The notes beneath the pieces were generated by a model, which saw only the letters and a list, made by a program, of their open reading frames with translations, did no database searches and was not told the origin of the DNA. A DNA stretch of 64,000 bases from Inia geoffrensis (taxonomy: Eukaryota > Chordata > Mammalia > Artiodactyla > Iniidae), in the NCBI GenBank assembly GCA_036417435.1, contig CM070901.1:11940001-12004000 (forward strand), in the 5' to 3' direction. The position numbers were made by a program, and so were the translations under genes. How positions within the stretch are numbered: position 1 is the stretch's first letter; each line of letters opens with the position of its first letter. This document shows positions 23,525 to 33,086 of the stretch, one piece after another.

Positions 23525-23568
23525 GCCCCTCCCTCGCCCTCCCATAGCTCACCCCTCCCCCTCCCCAT
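23525..23568 (-). other. G-rich tract in the L1 3' UTR, quadruplex-prone
   Basis: On the L1 strand there are several closely spaced G runs (GGGGAGGGGGAGGGG, GGGAGGGCGAGGGAGGGG). G-rich 3' UTR tracts are a known feature of mammalian L1s and can fold as G-quadruplexes. Folding here is an inference. Confidence 0.75.
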
Positions 23569-23646
23569 ATCCTCAAGTCCGTTCTCCAGTAGGTCTGTGT
23601 CTTTATTCCTGTCTTACCCCTAGGTTCTTCATAACATTTTTTTTTC

Positions 23647-26600
23647 TTAAATTCCATATATATGTGTTAGCATACGGTATTTGTCTTTGTCTTTCTGACT
23701 TACTTCACTCTGTATGACAGACTCGAGGTCTATCCACCTCATTACAAATAGCTCAATTTCGTTTCTTTTTAACGCTGAGTAATATTCCATTGTGTATATG
23801 TGCCACATCTTCTTTATCCATTCATCTGACGATGGGCACTTAGGTTGTTTCCATCTCCGGGCTATTGTAAATAGAGCTGCGATGAACATTTTGGTACACG
23901 CCTCTTTTTCAATTTTGGTTTTCTCAGGGTATATGCCCAGTAGTGGGATTGCTGGGTCATATGGTAGTTCTATTTTTAGTTTTTTAAGGAACCTCCAAAC
24001 TGTTCTCCATAGTGGCTGAACCAATTCACATTCCCACCAGCAGTGCAAGAGGGTTCCCTTTTGTCCACACCCTCTCCAGCATTTATTGTTTCTCGATTTT
24101 TTGATGATGGCCATTCTAACTGGTGTGAGATGATATCTCATTGTAGTTTTGATTTGCATTTCTCTAATGATTAATGATGTTGAGCATTCTTTCATGTGTT
24201 TGTTGGCAGTCTGCATATCTTCTTTGGAGAAATGTCTATTTAGGTCTTCTGCCCATTTTTGGATTGGGTTGTTTGTTTTTCTGTTATTGAGCTGCATAAG
24301 CTGCTTGTAAATTTTGGAGATTAATCCTTTGTCAGTTGCTTCATTTGCAAATATTTTCTCCCATTCTGAGGGTTGTCTTTTGGTCTTGTTTATGGTTTCC
24401 TTTGCTGTGCAAAAGCTTTGAAGTTTCATTAGGTCCCATTTGTTTATTTTTGTTTTTATTTCCATTGCTCTAGGAGGTGGGTCAAAAAGGATCTTGCTGT
24501 GATTTATGTCATAGAGTGTTCTGCCTATGTTTTCCTCTAAAAGTTTGATAGTTTCTGGCCTTACATTTAGGTCTTTAATCCATTTTGAGCTTATTTTTGT
24601 GTATGGTGTTAGGGAGTGATCTAAGCTCATACTTTTACATGTAGCTGTCCAGTTTTCCCAGCACCACTTATTGAAGAGGCTGTCCTTTCTCCACTGTATA
24701 TTCCTGCCACCATTATCAAAGATAAGGTGTCCATATGTGCGTGGGTTTATCTCTGGGCTTTCTATTCTGTTCCATTGATCTATCGTTCTGTTTTTGTGCC
24801 AGTACCATACTGTCTTGATTACTGTAGCTTTGTAGTATAGTCTGAAGTCAGGGAGCCTGATTCCTCCAGCTCCGTTTTTTGCTCTCAAGATTGCTTTAGC
24901 TATTCGGGGTCTTTTGTGTTTCCATACAAATTGTGAAATTTTTTGTTCTAGTTCTGTGAAAAATGCCAGTGGCAGTTTGATAGGGATTGCATTGAATCTA
25001 TAGATTGCTTTGGGTAGTAGAGTCATTTTCACAATGTTGATTCTTCCAATCCAAGAACATGGTATATCCCTCCATCTATTTGTATCGTCTTTAATTTCTT
25101 TCATCAGTGTCTTATAATTTTCTGCATACAGGTCTTTTGTCTCCCTAGGTAGGTTTATTCCTAGGTATTTTATTCTTTTTGTTGCAATGGTAAATGGCAG
25201 TGTTTTCTTGATTTCACTTTCAGATTTTTCATCAGTAGTATATAGGAAAGCCAGAGATTTTTGTGCATTAATTTTGTATCCTGCTGCTTTACCAAATTCA
25301 TTGATTATCTCTAGTAATTTTCTGGTAGCATCTTTAGGATTCTCTATGTATAGTATCATGTCATCTGCAAACAGTGACAGCTTTACTTCTTCTTTTCCGA
25401 TTTGGATTCCTTTTATTTCCTTTTCTTCTCTGATTGCTGTGGCTAAAACTTCCAAAACTATGTTGAATAAGAGTGGTGAGAGTGGGCAACCTTGTCTTGT
25501 TCCTGATCTTAGTGGAAATGCTTTCAGTTTTTCACCATTGAGGATGATGTTGGCTGTGGGTTTGTCATATATGGCCTTTATTATGTTGAGGAAAGGTCCC
25601 TCTATGCCTACTTTCTGTAGGGTTTTTATCATAAATGGGTGTTGAATTTTGTCAAAAGCTTTCTCTGCATCTATTGAGATGATCATATGGTTTTTCTCCT
25701 TCAATTTGTTAATATGGTTTATCACATTGATAGATTTGCGTATATTGAAGAATCCTTGCATTCCTGGAATAAACCCCACTTGATCATGGTGTATGATCCT
25801 TTTGATGTGCTGTTGGATTCTGTTTGCTAGTATTTTGTTGAGGATTTTTGCATCTATGTTCATCAGTGATATTGGCCTGTAGTTTTCTTTCTTTGTGACA
25901 TCCTTGTCTGGTTTTGGTATCAAGGTGATGGTGGCCTCATAGAAGGAATTGGGGAGTGTTCCTCCCTCTGCTATGTTTTGGAAGAGTTTGAGAAGGATAG
26001 GTGTTAGCTCTTCTCTAAATGCTTGATAGAATTCGGCTGTGAAGCCATCTGGTCCTGGGCTTTTGTTTGTTGGAAGATTTTTAATCACAGTTTCAATTTC
26101 AGTGTTTGTGATTGGTCTGTTCATATTTTCTATTTCTTCCTGATTCAGTCTTGGTAGTTTGTGCATTTCTAAGAATTTGTCCATTTCTTCCAGATTGTTC
26201 ATTTTATTGGCATAGAGTTGCTTGTAGTAATCTCTCATGATCATTTTTATTTCTGCAGTGTCAGTTGTTACTTCTCCTTTTTCATTTCTAATTCTATTGA
26301 TTTGAGTCTTCTCCCTTTTTTTCTTGGTGAGTCTGGCTAAAGGTTTATCTATTTTGTTTATCTTCTCAAAGAACCAACTTTTAGTTTTATTGATCTTTGC
26401 TATTGTTTCCTTCATTTCCTTTTCGTTTATTTCTGATCTGATTTTTATAATTTCTTTCCTTCTACTAAATTTGGGGGTTTTTTGTTCTTCTTTCTCTAAT
26501 TGCTTTAGGTGTAAGGTTAGGTTGTTTATTCGAGATGTTTCCTGCTTCTTAAGGTGGGCTTGTATTGCTATAAACTTCCCTCTTAGAACTGCTTTTGCAG

Positions 26601-27465
26601 CATCCCATAGGTTTTGGATCGTTGTGTCTCCATTGTCATTTGTTTCTAGGTATTTTTTAATTTCCTCTCTGATTTCTTCAGTGATCACTTCATTATTGAG
26701 TAATGTATTGTTTAGCCTCCATGTGTTTGTATTTTTTACAGATCTTTTCCTGTAATTGATATCTAGTCTCATGGCGTTGTGGTCAGAAAAGATACTTGAT
26801 ACAATTTCAATTTTCTTAAATTTACCAAGGCTTGATTTGTGACCCAAGATATGATCTATCCTGGAGAATGTTCCATGAGCACTTGAGAAAAATGTGTATT
26901 CTGTTGTTTTTGGATGGAGTGTCCTATAGATATCAATTAAGTCCATCTTGTTTAGTGTATCATTTAAAGCTTGTGTTTCCTTATTTATTTTCATTTTGGA
27001 TGATCTGTCCATTGGTGAAAGTGGGGTGTTGAAGTCCCCTACTATGAGTGTATTACTGTCGATTTCCCCTTTTATGGCTGTTAGTTTTTGCCTTATGTAT
27101 TGAGGTGCTCCTGTGTTAGGTGCATAAATGTTTACAATTGTTATGTCTTCTTCTTGGATCGATCCCTTAATCATTATGTAGTGTCCTTCTTTGTCTCTTG
27201 TAATGGTCTTTATTTTAAAGTCTATTTTGTCTGATATGAGAATTGCTACTCCAGCTTTCTTTTGACTTCCATTTGCATGGAATATCTTTTTCCATCCCCT
27301 TACTTTCAGTCTGTATGTGTCTCTAGGTCGGAAGTGGGTCTCTTGTAGACAGCATATATATGGGTCTTGTTTTTGTATCCATTCAGCCAATCTGTGTCTT
27401 TTGGTGGGAGCATTTAGTCCATTTACATTTAAGGTAATTATCGATATGCATGTTCCTATTCCCAT
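23647..27465 (-). CDS. ORF2 (LINE-1): L1 ORF2p: endonuclease and reverse transcriptase
   Basis: The 1272-residue protein (human ORF2p has 1275) nicks chromosomal DNA and uses the free 3' OH to copy its own RNA in target-primed reverse transcription. The APE-like endonuclease is at about 1-238, with N13 (TLNVNGLN), E42 (QETH), Y114 (NIYAPN), D144/N146 (GDFNTPL), D204 (RIDH) and D228-H229 (SDHNA), each one less than the human numbering. The reverse transcriptase is at about 500-770, with catalytic D599 (SIDAEKAFD), RQGCPLSP at 658-665, and FADD with D701/D702. The cysteine motif at 1129-1146 is C-x3-C-x7-H-x4-C. No stop or frameshift is present. The start [16 protein letters not shown] aligns with the usual ORF2 start and lies 58 nt after ORF1, so translation is probably by a reinitiation-like mechanism as in other L1s. 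Activity is not tested. Confidence 0.97.
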   Translation of the reverse strand: MGIGTCISIITLNVNGLNAPTKRHRLAEWIQKQDPYICCLQETHFRPRDTYRLKVRGWKKIFHANGSQKKAGVAILISDKIDFKIKTITRDKEGHYIMIKGSIQEEDITIVNIYAPNTGAPQYIRQKLTAIKGEIDSNTLIVGDFNTPLSPMDRSSKMKINKETQALNDTLNKMDLIDIYRTLHPKTTEYTFFSSAHGTFSRIDHILGHKSSLGKFKKIEIVSSIFSDHNAMRLDINYRKRSVKNTNTWRLNNTLLNNEVITEEIREEIKKYLETNDNGDTTIQNLWDAAKAVLRGKFIAIQAHLKKQETSRINNLTLHLKQLEKEEQKTPKFSRRKEIIKIRSEINEKEMKETIAKINKTKSWFFEKINKIDKPLARLTKKKREKTQINRIRNEKGEVTTDTAEIKMIMRDYYKQLYANKMNNLEEMDKFLEMHKLPRLNQEEIENMNRPITNTEIETVIKNLPTNKSPGPDGFTAEFYQAFREELTPILLKLFQNIAEGGTLPNSFYEATITLIPKPDKDVTKKENYRPISLMNIDAKILNKILANRIQQHIKRIIHHDQVGFIPGMQGFFNIRKSINVINHINKLKEKNHMIISIDAEKAFDKIQHPFMIKTLQKVGIEGPFLNIIKAIYDKPTANIILNGEKLKAFPLRSGTRQGCPLSPLLFNIVLEVLATAIREEKEIKGIQIGKEEVKLSLFADDMILYIENPKDATRKLLEIINEFGKAAGYKINAQKSLAFLYTTDEKSESEIKKTLPFTIATKRIKYLGINLPRETKDLYAENYKTLMKEIKDDTNRWRDIPCSWIGRINIVKMTLLPKAIYRFNAIPIKLPLAFFTELEQKISQFVWKHKRPRIAKAILRAKNGAGGIRLPDFRLYYKATVIKTVWYWHKNRTIDQWNRIESPEINPRTYGHLIFDNGGRNIQWRKDSLFNKWCWENWTATCKSMSLDHSLTPYTKISSKWIKDLNVRPETIKLLEENIGRTLYDINHSKILFDPPPRAMEIKTKINKWDLMKLQSFCTAKETINKTKRQPSEWEKIFANEATDKGLISKIYKQLMQLNNRKTNNPIQKWAEDLNRHFSKEDMQTANKHMKECSTSLIIREMQIKTTMRYHLTPVRMAIIKKSRNNKCWRGCGQKGTLLHCWWECELVQPLWRTVWRFLKKLKIELPYDPAIPLLGIYPEKTKIEKEACTKMFIAALFTIARRWKQPKCPSSDEWIKKMWHIYTMEYYSALKRNEIELFVMRWIDLESVIQSEVSQKDKDKYRMLTHIYGI

Positions 27466-27523
27466 TTTCTAAATTGTTTTGGGTTCGTTGTTATAGGTCC
27501 TTTCCTCCTCTTGTGTTTCTTGT
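27466..27523 (-). other. L1 inter-ORF spacer, 58 nt
   Basis: A short A-rich spacer on the L1 strand between the ORF1 stop and the ORF2 ATG. Its length is close to the 63 nt of human L1. It is the region across which ORF2 is translated inefficiently in other L1s. Confidence 0.9.
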
Positions 27524-28429
27524 CTAGAGAAGTTCCTTCAGCAGTTGTTGTAAAGCTGGTTTGGTGGTGCTGAACTCTCTCAGCTTTTGCTTGTCTGTAA
27601 AGGTTTTAATTTCTCCATCAAATCTGAATGAGATCTTTGCTGGGTAGAGTAGTCGTGGTTGCAGGCTTTTCTCCTTCATCACTTTCAGTATGTCCTGCCA
27701 CTCCCTTCTGGCTTGCAGAGTTTCTGCTGAGAGATCAGCTGTTAGCCTTATGGGGATTCCCTTGTGTGTTATTTGTTTTTTTTCCCTTGCTGCTTTTAAT
27801 ATGCTTTCTTTGTATTTAATTTTTGAGAGTTTGATTAATATGTGTCTTGGTGTATTTCTCCTTGGGTTTATCCTGTATGGGACTCTCTCTGCTTCCTGGA
27901 CTTGGTTAACTATTTCCTTTCCCATATTAGGGAAGTTTTCAACTATAATCTCTTCAAATATTTTCTCAGTCCCTTTCTTTTTCTCTTCATCCTCTGGAAC
28001 CCCTATAATTCGAATGTTGGTGCGTTTAATGTTGTCCCAGAGGTCTCTGAGACTGTCCTCAGTTCTTTTCATTCTTTTTTCTTTATTCTGCTCTGCATTA
28101 GTTATTTCCACTATTTTATCTTCCAGGTCACTTATCCGTTCTTCTGCCTCAGTTATTCTGCTATTGATCCCATCTAGTGTATTTTTCATTTCAGTTATTG
28201 TGTTGTTCATCTCTGTTTGTTTGTTCTTTAGTTCTTCTAGATCTTTGTTAAACATTTCTTGCATCTTCTCCATCCCTGCCTCCATTCTATTTCCGAGATT
28301 CTGGATCATCTTTACTATCATTATTCTGAATTCTTTTTCAGGTAGACTGCCTATTACTTCTTCATTTGTTAGGTCTGGTGCATTTTTATCTTGCTCCTTC
28401 ATCTGCTGTGTGTTTTTCTGTCTTCTCAT
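27524..28429 (-). CDS. ORF1 (LINE-1): L1 ORF1p: trimeric RNA-binding chaperone
   Basis: The 301-residue protein coats L1 RNA as trimers, forming the cytoplasmic ribonucleoprotein, and aids strand exchange during integration. The charged N-terminus (1-30) is followed by a heptad-rich coiled coil (about 40-130, 'NSRITEAEERISDLEDKI'). An RRM-like domain (about 136-230) starts 'RTNIRIIGVPED' and contains 'NTPRHILIKLSKIKYKE'. The C-terminal domain (about 230-301) has 'LQARREWQDILKVMKEK' and 'LQPRLLYPAKISF'. R241/R242 correspond to the arginine pair known to be needed for RNA binding in human ORF1p. It is shorter than the human 338 aa mainly at the N-terminus, as expected for this group. The chosen ATG gives the common MRRQ-type start. 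The frame is open somewhat upstream through an A14 run but offers no nearby ATG. It is intact. Confidence 0.96.
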   Translation of the reverse strand: MRRQKNTQQMKEQDKNAPDLTNEEVIGSLPEKEFRIMIVKMIQNLGNRMEAGMEKMQEMFNKDLEELKNKQTEMNNTITEMKNTLDGINSRITEAEERISDLEDKIVEITNAEQNKEKRMKRTEDSLRDLWDNIKRTNIRIIGVPEDEEKKKGTEKIFEEIIVENFPNMGKEIVNQVQEAERVPYRINPRRNTPRHILIKLSKIKYKESILKAAREKKQITHKGIPIRLTADLSAETLQARREWQDILKVMKEKSLQPRLLYPAKISFRFDGEIKTFTDKQKLREFSTTKPALQQLLKELL

Positions 28430-28982
28430 TTTGCTTATCTTACTGTGTTTGGGGTCTCCCTTTTTTTTTTTTTTAGCAGGCTGCAGGTTCGTAGTTCCCG
28501 TTGTTTTTGATGTCTGTCTCCAGTGGCTAAGGTTGGTCTAGTGGGTTGTGTATGCTTCCTGGTGGAGGGGACTAGTGCTTGTGTTCTGGTGGATGAGGCT
28601 GGATCTTGTCTCTCTGGTGGGCAGGTCCACGTCTGGTGGTGTGTTTTGGCGTGTCTCTGGACTTATTATGATTTTAGGCAGCCTCTCTGTTAATGGGTGG
28701 GGTAGTGTTTCTGTTTTGCTAGTTGCTTGGCATAGGCTGTCCAGCACTGTAGCTTGCTGGCCGTTGAGTGAAGCTGGGTGCTGGTGTTAAGGTGGAGATC
28801 CCTGGGAGATTTTCGCCGTTTGATATTATGTGGTGCTGGGAAATCTCTTGTGGACCAGTGTCCTGATGTTGGCTCTCCCCCCTCAGAGGCAGAGTCCTGA
28901 TTCCTGGCAGGAGCAGCAAGAACCTTTCATCCACACAGCTCAGATTAAAAGGGAGAGAAAGTAGAGAGAATTAGTAGAAATA

Positions 28983-29131
28983 GGAAGATAGAAAGAAAGA
29001 AAGAAAGGAGGGAAGGAAGGAAGGAAGGGAGGAAGGAGCGAGGGAAGGAAGGAAGAAAGAAAGAAGAAGGAAAGAAGGCCAGAAGGAAGGAAAGGAGGAG
29101 GGAGGAAGGAAGGAAGGAAAAAGGACAGAAG
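28983..29131. repeat. GAAA/GGAA purine microsatellite in the L1 5' UTR
   Basis: Almost pure A/G on the plus strand: GAAAGAAAGAAAGAAAGG, then GGAAGGAAGGAAGGAAGGG, with many related units. It is a pyrimidine tract on the L1 strand. It is probably length-variable between alleles and L1 copies. Confidence 0.92.
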
Positions 29132-29139
29132 GTAGATAC

Positions 29140-29650
29140 TGTAAAATAGAATGAAGTAAAGTATAATAAAGTTATTGAATTAAAACATAATTATTTAGGG
29201 GAAAAAAGAAAAAAAAAAAAAAAAAAGAAAAAGGATGGATATAACCTTAGGACAAATATTGAAAGCCACGCTATACAGACAAAATCCTACACTGAAGCTT
29301 ACACATACACCCTCATGAAAAGAGGTAAAGGGGAAAGAATCATAGATCTTGCTTTCAAAGACCACCTCCTCTACTTGGGATGATTCGTTGTATAAAGGGG
29401 GGAAGGAAGGAAAGAAAGAGGGAAGGTAAGTATAATAGAATTATTAAAATTAATTATTAAGAAAAAAAAGGAAAAAAAAAACAGTGGACGGATAGAACCC
29501 TAGGACAAATGGTGGAAACAAAGCTATACAGACAAGATCTCAAAGAGAAGCGTACACATACACTTTCACAAAAAGAGGAAAAAGGGGAAAAAATCATAAA
29601 TCTTGCATATGAAGTCCACCACCTCAATTTGGGATGAGTCACTGTCTATT
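29140..29650 (-). repeat. Two diverged tandem units of about 253 bp in the L1 5' UTR
   Basis: Shared landmarks recur at a constant distance: GACAAAT at 29251 and 29504, CTATACAGAC at 29271 and 29524, and 'TTGGGATGA' at about 29376 and 29629. Each unit begins with an A/G-rich run followed by 'GGAT(G)GATA..AACC'. The units have diverged visibly, so the duplication predates this insertion. It resembles in principle the monomer arrays of rodent L1 promoters. I see no third full unit. Confidence 0.85.
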
Positions 29651-29779
29651 CATGTATTCCACAGAAGCAGGGTACATCAAGCTGATTGTGGAGCTTTAAT
29701 CCGTGGCTTCTGAGGCTGCTGGGAGAGATTTCCCTTTCACTTCTTTGTTCTCACAGCTCCCAGGGGCTCAGCTTTGGAT

Positions 29780-30350
29780 TTGGCCCCGCCTCTGCGTGTA
29801 GGTCGCTGGAGGGCGTCTGTTTTTCACTCAGACAGGACAGGGCTAAAGGAGCCTCTGATTCGGGGGCTTTGGCGCACACAGGCCGAGGGGAGAGAGGGGC
29901 ACGGCGTGCGGGGCGGGCCTGCGGGGGCAGAGGCCGGCGTGACGCTGCACCAGCCTGAGGCCCGCCGTGTGTTAAAAGTCTCTTGCCTCTTTGGCAGGTG
30001 CAGACTTTCCCCCGGACTCCCTCCCGGCTAGCCGTGGTGCACTACCCCCTTCAGGCTGTGTTCAAGCCGCCAACCCCAGTCCTTTCCCTGCGCTCCGTCT
30101 GAAACCGAAACCCGAGCTTTAGCTCGCAGCCCCGCCCGCCCCGGCGGGTGAGCCGACAAGCCTCTCGGGCTGGTGAGTGCCGGTCGGCACCGATCCTCTA
30201 TGCGGGAGTCTCTCCGCTTTCCCCTCCGCACCCCTGTTGCTGTGCTCTCCTCTGCGGCTCCGAAGCTCCCTCCTCCGCCTCCCGCAGTCTCTGCCCGTGA
30301 AGGGGCTTCCTAGTGTGTGGAGACTTTAGCTCCTTCACAGCTCCCTCCCA
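29780..30350 (-). promoter_or_regulatory. CpG-rich part of the L1 promoter
   Basis: A GC-rich stretch with many CpGs ('GGGGCACGGCGTGCGGGGCGGG' near 29898, 'CCCCGCCCGCCCCGGCGGG' near 30130). It is the only CpG-island-like segment of the window. It lies next to the L1 5' end, as expected for the methylation-regulated promoter of a young L1. Retained CpGs also argue for a recent insertion. Confidence 0.8.
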
Positions 30351-30558
30351 CTGGTGCAGGTCCCGTCCCTATTCTTTTGTCTCTGTTTTTTCTTTTTTTC
30401 TTTTGCCCTACCCAGGTACGTGGGGAGTTTCTTGCCTTTTAGGAGGTCTGAGGTCTTTTGCCAGCCTTCAGTAGGTGTTCTGTAAGAGTTGTTCCACGTG
30501 TAGATGTATTTCTGGTGTATCTGTGGGGAGGAAGGTGATCTCCGCGTCTTACTCTTCC

Positions 30559-30566
30559 GCCATCTT
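30559..30566 (-). promoter_or_regulatory. YY1-like motif at the L1 5' end
   Basis: Plus-strand GCCATCTT reads AAGATGGC on the L1 strand, within 'AAGAAAGATGGCGGAAGAG' about 10 nt from the element's 5' end. In human L1 this motif binds YY1 and sets the transcription start. Same sequence and position here. Confidence 0.85.
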
Positions 30567-30575
30567 TCTTAATCC

Positions 30576-30588
30576 AGATTCATTCTTT
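30576..30588. repeat. Target-site duplication, right copy
   Basis: AGATTCATTCTTT, identical to 23224-23236. It marks the 5' junction of the full-length L1. Confidence 0.92.
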
Positions 30589-31199
30589 CTAGAACATTCA
30601 AATAACCATTATGTGTTGTAATGGCAACTTAATGTGGATGACATTATCTCAGTTGTGAATAGTATTCTTAAAATAACAAGATTAATTTAAATATTTATAG
30701 GTGTGAGTTCATACAGTTGAAGATGAAATTTAAATTAAAATGATGAATTTAAAAAACAGTGTACTGAAGCGGTAGCAACAGTCATTAGTTTTTTAAATGT
30801 GCTTTATTTTTTGATAAAATAATTTTGACTGTACAGAAATAAATGTGTTATTCAGGCATAACGATGGTCTTTAAAGCTGACACAATATTCAATGTTGATT
30901 GCATTAACTATTATCTGCATTCATTAGAAACCCACTAATGACCCTATGAGACATAGGTATTAGGTACTCACAAAGGTACATATATACACACATATGTAGC
31001 CCAGATTCAAATACACGTTTAAGGAATCTTAAACAACTAAAATATTATCAGAGGAAAGTTACTTTATGTTTCTTCAGACATAGAATTAACATTGTGTGTA
31101 AGCAAAATATTTTACATTCCTCATCCAGCCATTTAAATTTTTTAAAAAATATATAATGTAATATAATGTAACTGAGTTATAAACCTAAGCACCAAACAT
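30589..31199. other. No gene recognised
   Basis: AT-rich non-coding sequence to the right of the L1. No repeat family recognised. Confidence 0.45.
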
Positions 31200-31800
31200 A
31201 AGATTGTCTCTTAGGGCAGGACTGTTCTTCCCAGTTCCAGCTCACAATAGAAGGTAAACAGTTGCTTCTCTCCTGGCACATTGGCAGTGATCCTCACCCA
31301 GGAGTCTGGGACACCCTCAAGCAAATCCTATCCTGCTTTATAAGCACTGATCTGTTGGGCTTTACCTCCTATGACTTCTCTATTTGTTTACTACTTCCTG
31401 GCTATACTGGCCAACTTGTGTGTCCTCAAATACCTTTGAATCATTACCCACATCAGTCTTTACCTCTAGTTACAAAGCTCTTTTCTCTGATAGATGTATG
31501 GCTCACTCTACCACTTCTTTTAGTTATGTGCTGTAACATTATCTTCTCAGAAGCTCTTTTCTGACTACCCAATTCAACTTGCAACACTTCTCTCACCCCA
31601 GGTCCTTGAATAATTCTTTTTCTTTGCAGCACTTACTACCATCTGATTTACTATATATTATAAATACATTTTTGCTTATTGTCTCTTTCTCCCCTGTGAG
31701 AATTTAAACCCAATGGGGACAAAAACTTTTATTAATTCAGACAAGAACAAGGCTAACATATATTAGGTGCTCAGAAAACATTTGTTGAATAAATAAATGG
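31200..31800 (+). repeat. L2 LINE 3' fragment (diverged)
   Basis: L2 3' blocks in order: 'CTTCTCAGAAGCTCTTTTCTGAC' near 31544, 'GCAGCACTTACTACCATCTGATTTACTATATATT' near 31628, and a terminal 'TTAGGTGCTCAGAAAACATTTGTTGAATAAATAAATGG' near 31763. A 100-aa frame over 31262-31564 is not a gene. Confidence 0.75.
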
Positions 31801-32078
31801 AAGCAAATAGAATGTACTGAGCACTACTATACTCAGATTATGTTTAATACATTACCGCTTCCACCCAGTTTCACCTATTACTAACATCTTGCATTAGTGT
31901 AATACATTTGTGACAAACGATAAGCCAGTATGAATGCATTTTTATTCATTGAAGTCCATTGTTTATGGTTCACTCTTTGTGTTGTACAGTTCCATGGATT
32001 TTGACAGGTGTGTAATGACACGTATCCACCAACAGAGTATTATAAGAATACTTTCATTTCCTTAAAAATGCTCTGTGC

Positions 32079-32287
32079 GGGCTTCCCTGGTGGCGCAGTG
32101 GTTGAGAGTCCACCTGCCAATGCAGGGGACGTGCGTTCGCGCCCGGGTCCGGGAAGATCCCACATGCCGCAGAGCGGCTGGGCCCGTGAGCCATGGCCAC
32201 TGAGCCTGCGCGTCTGGAGCCTGTGCTCCGCAACGAGAGAGGCCACAACAGTGAGAGGCCGGCGTACCGGAAAAAAAAAAAAAAAAA
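32079..32287 (+). mobile_element. CHR SINE, young, with TSD
   Basis: Head GGGCTTCCCTGGTGGCGCAG, A-box-like TGGCGCAGTGG, B-box-like 'GTTCGCGCCCGGGTCC', body 'GCCGCAGAGCGGCTGGGCCCG', A tail at 32271-32287. Duplication GCTCTGTGC at 32070-32078 and 32288-32296. It sits inside the old L1. Frames of 64-112 aa across it are chance. Confidence 0.93.
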
Positions 32288-32972
32288 GCTCTGTGCTCCA
32301 CCAATTCACCTCTCCCTCCATCACTCAAGCCTCTATCAAGTACTAATCTTTTTTTTGTATGCATAGTTTTGCCTTTTGCAGGATGATGTAGTTAGAGACA
32401 CATACTACATAGCCTTTTCGGTTTGGCTTCTTTCACTTAGCAATATGCATTTAAGATTTCTCCATGTCTTTTTTATGGCTTGATAGCTTATTTCCTTTAA
32501 AGCTGACTAATATTCAATTATATGGGGGTATCACAGTTTGTTTTTCCGTCTATCTCTTGAAGGATATTTTAGTTGCTTCCAAGTTTTATCAATTGTGACT
32601 AAAACTGCTATAAACATTTGTATGCAGGTTATGTGTAGACAAAGACTTTTAACTCTTTTAAGTAAATACTAAGGAGCATGATTGCTGAATTATATGGTAA
32701 GAGAATGTTTAATTTTTGTAGGAAACTGCCAAGCCGTCTGTTAAAGTGGCTGTACCATTTTACATCATCACCAACAATGAATGAGAGTTCCTGTTGCTTT
32801 GTATCCTCACCAGCATTTGCTGTTAGTGTTTTCTAATAGATGTGTAGTGGTATCTCATTGCTGTTTTAATTTGCAGTTCCCTAATAAAATACAATGTGGA
32901 ATATCCTTTCCTATGTTTCTATCTGTATATCTTCTTTCACGAGGTGTCTGTTCAGCTTTTCTGCCCACTTTT

Positions 32973-33086
32973 TTTTTTTGGCCGTATTCTGCAGCATGTG
33001 GGATCTTAGTTCCCCCGACTAGGGAGCAAAACCACACTCCGCATTGGAAGTGCTGAGTCTCAACCACTGGACCGCCAGGAAAGTCC
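32973..33086 (-). mobile_element. Older tRNA-derived SINE, short
   Basis: T run, then 'CAGCATGTGGGATCTTAGTTCCCCCGAC' and a head 'CAACCACTGGACCGCCAGGAAAGTCC'. This is the older cetartiodactyl tRNA-SINE type. Near-duplicate flanks TGCCCACTTTTT and CGCCCAACTTTTT suggest a TSD. Confidence 0.8.

Larger units (their letters stand above)
23282..23646 (-). other. L1 3' UTR
   Basis: Non-coding tail from the ORF2 stop to the poly(A). It contains a run of G tracts on the L1 strand (plus-strand C-rich 23525-23568) and the conserved 3' end. Its diagnostic words (cttggcac..ggatatc, tgcctggagg) are shared with the truncated copy at 383-681. Confidence 0.9.
23237..30575 (-). mobile_element. Full-length LINE-1 with intact ORF1 and ORF2
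   Basis: A complete autonomous non-LTR retrotransposon of about 7.3 kb. In L1 order it has a YY1-like motif at the 5' end, a 5' UTR (28430-30575), ORF1 (27524-28429), a 58-nt spacer, ORF2 (23647-27465), a 3' UTR, AATAAA and an A-rich tail of about 45-50 nt with AAAAT interruptions. A perfect 13-bp TSD flanks it, and the L1-type target has T-rich sequence at the nick. Both ORFs read through without stop or frameshift, and key catalytic residues are present. All this indicates recent insertion and possible competence. Competence is an inference that no sequence reading can prove. The ORFs on the plus strand across it are antisense shadows. Confidence 0.96.
28430..30575 (-). promoter_or_regulatory. 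L1 5' UTR with internal promoter region
   Basis: About 2.1 kb upstream of ORF1. From the L1 5' end it has the YY1-like motif (30559-30566), then a CpG-rich segment (about 29780-30560), then a 253-bp direct repeat rich in A runs, and a long pyrimidine tract (plus-strand purines 28983-29131) before ORF1. L1 5' UTRs drive RNA polymerase II transcription from inside the element and are normally silenced by CpG methylation. Its general role is known; strength in this host is not. Confidence 0.82.

Noticed and set aside
25187..25645. 152-aa plus-strand frame, and the similar frame at 26324-26755
   Set aside because: Both are antisense shadows of L1 ORF2.
27690..28541. 283-aa open frame on the plus strand, rich in hydrophobic residues
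   Set aside because: It is exactly antisense to L1 ORF1. The A-rich, coiled-coil coding strand gives a leucine/phenylalanine/serine-rich antisense frame. No known family resembles it.
28549..28790. Antisense open frame in the L1 5' UTR, compared with the primate ORF0 idea
   Set aside because: The location near ORF1 does not match the primate antisense promoter and ORF0, and no start context or conserved peptide is visible.
32079..32160. tRNA-like sequence with A- and B-box words in the SINE heads
   Set aside because: These are tRNA-derived SINE promoters. They do not form a proper anticodon arm or mature 3' end, so no tRNA gene is called.
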